From NCBI GenBank assembly GCA_009694025.1, contig SHVZ01000019.1:1-41993 (forward strand): a DNA stretch of 41,993 nt, given 5' to 3'. This DNA is from Alphaproteobacteria bacterium. GTDB lineage: Bacteria; Pseudomonadota; Alphaproteobacteria; SHVZ01. Each line of letters starts with the position of its first letter. The stretch's first letter is position 1. The position numbers and the translations under genes were made by a program. Below, in pieces: positions 39,099 to 41,993 of the stretch. The notes under the pieces are model-generated. The model saw only the letters and a list, made by a program, of their open reading frames with translations, ran no database searches and was not told where the DNA came from.

Positions 39099-40084
39099 CA
39101 GCGGACCTCGATCCGGGGATCGAGCCAGGCGTGTAGCAGGTCAATCAGCGTGTTGGCGATGATCACCAGGAACGACGAGAGCAAGAGGACGCCGAGCAGC
39201 ACGTTGAAGTCGCGCCGCATCACCGACTCGAAGGCGAGACGGCCGAGGCCGGGCCAGCTATAGACGGTCTCGACCACCACGGCGCCGCCGAGGATGCCGC
39301 CGAAATGGATGCCCGCCAGCGTCGTGACCGGCAGCAGCGCGTTCCTGAGCACGTGCCGGAGGGTGACGGTGAGCGGTGCCAGCCCTTTGGCGGCCGCGGT
39401 ACGGACATAGTCCTGGGAGGCCACCTCCAGCACCGCCGCGCGGGTGAGGCGCCCGTAGATCGCCACATAGAACAACGCCAGCGACGTCGCCGGCAGGATC
39501 ATGTGCTTCAGGCGGTCGGCGACGGCATCGAGGCCGGTCAAACCGGCGCCGATCGTCTCCTGCCCACCGCTCGGCAGCCATCCGAGCTTGACCGAGAAGA
39601 GGACGATCAGCATGAGCCCGATCCAGAAGCCCGGCACCGAGTAGAAGAGGAGCGACACGACGGAAAGGACGCGGTCCGTCCAGCGACCGGCGGTCATCGC
39701 CATGGTCGTGCCGAGGGCGATGCCGACGACAACCGCGATCGCCAGGGCGAGGCCCATCAGCATCAGCGTGCTGGGCAGGCGCTGACCGATCAGCTCGCTG
39801 ACCGGCATGCCGTAGCGCGGCGAGAAGCCGAGGCTGAACTGCACAAGGTTGCCGAGATATGCCAGAAGCTGCTGGAGGAGCGGCAGGTCGAGGCCGAACT
39901 GCCGGCGCAGCATCGCCATCGTCTCTTCGGTCGCCGTGCCGAACTCGCCGGCCATGACGTCGGCGGCGTCGCCCGGCGCCAGCTTCAGCAGGAGGAAATT
40001 GAGGACGACGATGCCCAGCACCGTCGGCACCGCCTGCACCACGGTCCGCCGGAGGACGCGGAGCAGGCGTCGGTTCTCGAACAT
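39098..40084 (-). CDS. ABC transporter permease, DppB/OppB type (second importer)
   Basis: Inner-membrane subunit, 328 residues. It starts with a basic segment and a long first helix, followed by a periplasmic part with FGLDLPLLQQLLAYLGNLVQ and then SLGFSPRYGMPVSELI. The EAA loop is DYVRTAAAKGLAPLTVTLRH and the end is LLHAWLDPRIEVR. The family match is clear throughout. It is separated from the binding-protein gene by 105 bp containing a strong hairpin. Confidence 0.93.
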   Translation of the reverse strand: MFENRRLLRVLRRTVVQAVPTVLGIVVLNFLLLKLAPGDAADVMAGEFGTATEETMAMLRRQFGLDLPLLQQLLAYLGNLVQFSLGFSPRYGMPVSELIGQRLPSTLMLMGLALAIAVVVGIALGTTMAMTAGRWTDRVLSVVSLLFYSVPGFWIGLMLIVLFSVKLGWLPSGGQETIGAGLTGLDAVADRLKHMILPATSLALFYVAIYGRLTRAAVLEVASQDYVRTAAAKGLAPLTVTLRHVLRNALLPVTTLAGIHFGGILGGAVVVETVYSWPGLGRLAFESVMRRDFNVLLGVLLLSSFLVIIANTLIDLLHAWLDPRIEVR

Positions 40085-40130
40085 GGGTCGATTACGGTCT
40101 CGGCCGGCCGATCAGTCAATGCGGGAAGGC

Positions 40131-40170
40131 GGGACCGGGCCGGGGTGCATCGGCCGCCCGGCCCGGTCCC
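40131..40170 (-). promoter_or_regulatory. Intercistronic hairpin after the second binding-protein gene
   Basis: A perfect 14-bp stem: GGGACCGGGCCGGG (40131-40144) pairs with 40157-40170, with a 12-base loop. It lies in the minus-strand transcript 19 bases after the binding-protein stop and before the DppB-type permease. It has no T run, so it probably acts as mRNA stabiliser or partial attenuator, in the same place as the hairpin in the first importer operon. Confidence 0.6.
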
Positions 40171-40189
40171 CTCAAGCGACGATCTCGCC

Positions 40190-41781
40190 TCAGTCGACGA
40201 AGTGGACGTCGGCGAAATTGGCGCCGAGCCCCTCGGCGCCGGGGGCGTAGTTACGGATACGCTTGTTGGCGATGATGATCTCCAACGGCGAGATCAGGTC
40301 GACCGAGGGGATGTCCTCGTGAACGATCCTCTGGAACTGCGAGAACATCGTCTTGCGCTTGGCCGGATCGATCTCGATGGCGGCCGCCTCGAGTAGGCGG
40401 TCGACCTCCGGATTGCTATAGTTGGCGGAGTTCGAGAACGGCAGGCCGATACGGAAGTTCTTCGACCAATAGCCGCGCTGGACGCCGACGGTCGGGTCGA
40501 AGACGTTGGTCAGCGACTCGATGGTGAGGTCGAAGCTGCGGTCGGTGTAGACGTTCTTCACATAGGCACCGAACTCGAGGTTCTGAGTGGTCGCGTCGAT
40601 CCCGACCCGGCGCAGCGACTGACGGACGAACTCGGCGAGGCGCCCGTCGATGAACGGGTTGATGAGGAGTCTGACCGGGAAGCGCATGCCGTTGGCGCCG
40701 CGCGGCTGCCCCGCCTCGTCCAATAGCTTGTTGGCGAGCGCCGGGTCGAACTTGCGCGCCTGGACCGCGGGATCGTACCAGGGCGTCAGCGCCACGCTCA
40801 CCGGCGACGGCGACACCTTCGCCTGGCCGTAGAACACGGTCTCGACGATCGCGTCGAGGTCGAGCGAGTGCGCGATCGCCTCTCGCACCTTCTTGTTCTT
40901 CAGCACCGGCGTGTCCAGGTTGAAGAAGATCTGATGCTGGGCGCCGGTATAGGCGAAGCTGCGGGTGTCGACCGCGAGCTTCGGGTGATCCTTGTAGCGG
41001 GCGAGGTCGGAAAGCGGGACCGGGGCGCTGCCGCCGAGGTCGAGATCTCCCGCCTCGAATGCCGCCGCCCGCGCCGCGGCATCCGGCATGAAGCGGATGA
41101 TGACGCGGTCGAGATAGGGCTTAGGCTTGTCCCAGTAGTTGGGATTGCGCTCGAGCACGGCGTGGCTGCCGCGCACCCATTCCTTGAGGATGAAGGGCCC
41201 GGTGCCGATATGGAGCGGCGGGCCCGGAGGTGCCGCCACGTCGACGCCGTCGTAGAGGTGCTTCGGCACGATCGGCGACTCCGATGGGCCGAGCGCGACC
41301 ATCAGATAGGGCGACGGCTTGGAGAGCACGATCACCGCCGTCTTGGCGTCGGGGTGCGCACGTCCTCGACATTGGCGAAGGTGCCGCGGCCGCGCGGATG
41401 GCCGGCCTTCAGGCGCTTGATCGAGAAGGCGACGTCGTCTGAGGTGAAGGGCTTGCCGTCGTGCCAGGTCACGCCCTCGCGCAGGGTGAAGGTGTATTCG
41501 AGCCCGTTGGGCGAGATCTTCCAGGCGGTGGCCAGCATCGGCAGCGGCTTCAGGTCGATATCGTAGGTGACGAGGCCGTCGAAGATCTTGGCCGAAGTCG
41601 TCGGCGTCGAGGTGTTGTTGATGGCCGCCAGCGTCGGCGGCTCGTACTTCATGACGAAGCGGAGGGTGCCGCCGTGCTTGGGATCGGCGGCGTCAGCCGC
41701 GGGCGCGACCAGGGCGCCGCCGAGACCGAGGAGAAGCGTCGCGATCGCCGCGACGGTCGATCGGAAGCGAGACGAAATCAT
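40190..41781 (-). pseudogene. ABC transporter substrate-binding protein, peptide family (SBP_bac_5), frameshifted
   Basis: Periplasmic binding protein of the second importer, broken into two frames. The first part (41781-41332) has a signal peptide (cleavage near ADAA, about residue 32), the family start KHGGTLRFVMKYEPPTLAAIN, and WHDGKPFTSDDVAFSIKRL. It reads normally to FANVEDVRTP, then shifts into TPRRR and a stop. The second part (open from 41335 to 40190) begins VIVLSKPSPYLMVALGPSES and runs to a normal C-terminus. Restoring one base near 41350 (reading CCG GAC GCC AAG) joins them as DVRTPDAKTAVIVLSK, giving about 530 residues, the normal size. The ATG has an excellent AGGAGG site (41788-41793). 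The lesion would abolish import if real; an assembly or base-calling error is the alternative. Confidence 0.88.
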
Positions 41782-41891
41782 TGGGGACCTCCTGAGTTGT
41801 CGATATGCGCCAACGGCGGTCGCCAGCGTTGCGCTTGGAATAGATCCTAGTACCCGCTATGCCTGAAGCGTGAGTCGTGATTCAAGGGGGC
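41782..41891. promoter_or_regulatory. Divergent gap between second importer operon and IS630 transposase
   Basis: This 110-bp gap must hold the upstream region of the minus-strand binding-protein gene, whose AGGAGG ribosome site lies at 41788-41793, and the left end of the insertion sequence on the right. The exact IS boundary and target TA duplication cannot be placed, because the other end of the element is outside the window. Several TA steps (for example in CTAGTACCCGCTA, 41848-41860) are possible junctions. Confidence 0.35.
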
Positions 41892-41993
41892 ATGGCGAGA
41901 GGCATCCCTGAAGCGACCCCGATCATACTGAAGGAAGATGAGCGTGCCCGGCTCGAAGGGTTGGCGCGCTCGACGAAGACGGAGCACCGGTTG
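41892..41993 (+). CDS. IS630-family transposase, N-terminal part (runs off window)
   Basis: Thirty-four codons from the ATG at 41892 to the window edge. The product contains ATPIILKEDERARLEGLARS followed by TKTEHRL, the typical beginning of IS630-family (Tc1/mariner-like) transposases, just before their first helix-turn-helix. The DDE catalytic domain lies beyond the window. The gene points away from the frameshifted binding-protein gene, 110 bp from its start. The element may have been inserted into the promoter region of the second importer operon. Confidence 0.75.
   Translation, partial: MARGIPEATPIILKEDERARLEGLARSTKTEHRL

Overview
This is a GC-rich (by eye about two thirds G+C) chromosomal segment of an alphaproteobacterium, most likely of the Rhodospirillales or a close relative. 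The case rests on gene order and families: the runs rpiB-glyA-nrdR-ribD-ribE-ribB-ribH-nusB-thiL and DUF177-rpmF-plsX-fabH-ihfA-merR, a two-domain alphaproteobacterial-type dCTP deaminase, a MucR/Ros regulator, a cytochrome bc1 assembly chaperone (ubiquinol-cytochrome c chaperone family), and small DUF6898- and DUF6867-like proteins. TAG, TGA and TAA all end normal genes, so the code is standard. No tRNA, rRNA or CRISPR array was seen.

Layout. (1) 1-2.4 kb, minus strand: dCTP deaminase followed by an aspartoacylase/succinylglutamate-desuccinylase-type zinc hydrolase. (2) 2.5-10.9 kb, plus strand: a complete peptide/opine-type ABC importer (binding protein, two permeases, two ATPases), then an N-formylglutamate amidohydrolase, an esterase, a VOC protein and a small exported protein, with the first seven genes mostly overlapping or nearly so. 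(3) 10.9-12.1 kb, minus strand: glutaryl-CoA dehydrogenase. (4) 12.2-18.1 kb, plus strand: a small DUF6898-like gene, then livHMGF, a DUF6867-like membrane protein and livK, ended by a strong terminator. livK carries an in-frame amber codon. (5) 18.1-18.6 kb, minus strand: MucR-type regulator. (6) 18.8-27.5 kb, plus strand: sugar isomerase, one-carbon, riboflavin and thiamine genes with nusB and nrdR, ending with a FliL-like protein and an MFS permease. (7) 27.6-34.7 kb: H+-pyrophosphatase, bamE (minus), bc1 chaperone, then DUF177-rpmF-plsX-fabH-ihfA-merR. (8) 34.7-35.3 kb: a degraded-looking stretch with small ORFs and a permease-like remnant. (9) 35.3-41.8 kb, minus strand: a second peptide-type ABC importer with a threonine/serine dehydratase as last gene. 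Its binding-protein gene is frameshifted. (10) The right edge enters an IS630-family transposase pointing away from that operon.

How it works together. The central part is housekeeping: flavin and thiamine cofactors, one-carbon supply, fatty acid and phospholipid initiation, envelope assembly and energy coupling. The flanks are nutrient uptake: two independent five-gene peptide-type importers and one branched-chain amino acid importer, each next to genes that could degrade the imported compounds (amidohydrolases, esterase, dehydratase, glutaryl-CoA dehydrogenase). Most of the window is ordinary. The points that deserve a second look are the single-base lesions in two of the three binding-protein genes, the IS element beside one of them, a structured leader in front of livH, hairpins between binding protein and permease in both peptide-type operons, a riboflavin enzyme with a degenerate second domain, and the eroded stretch near 35 kb. 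I did not find a convincing previously undescribed multi-gene system.
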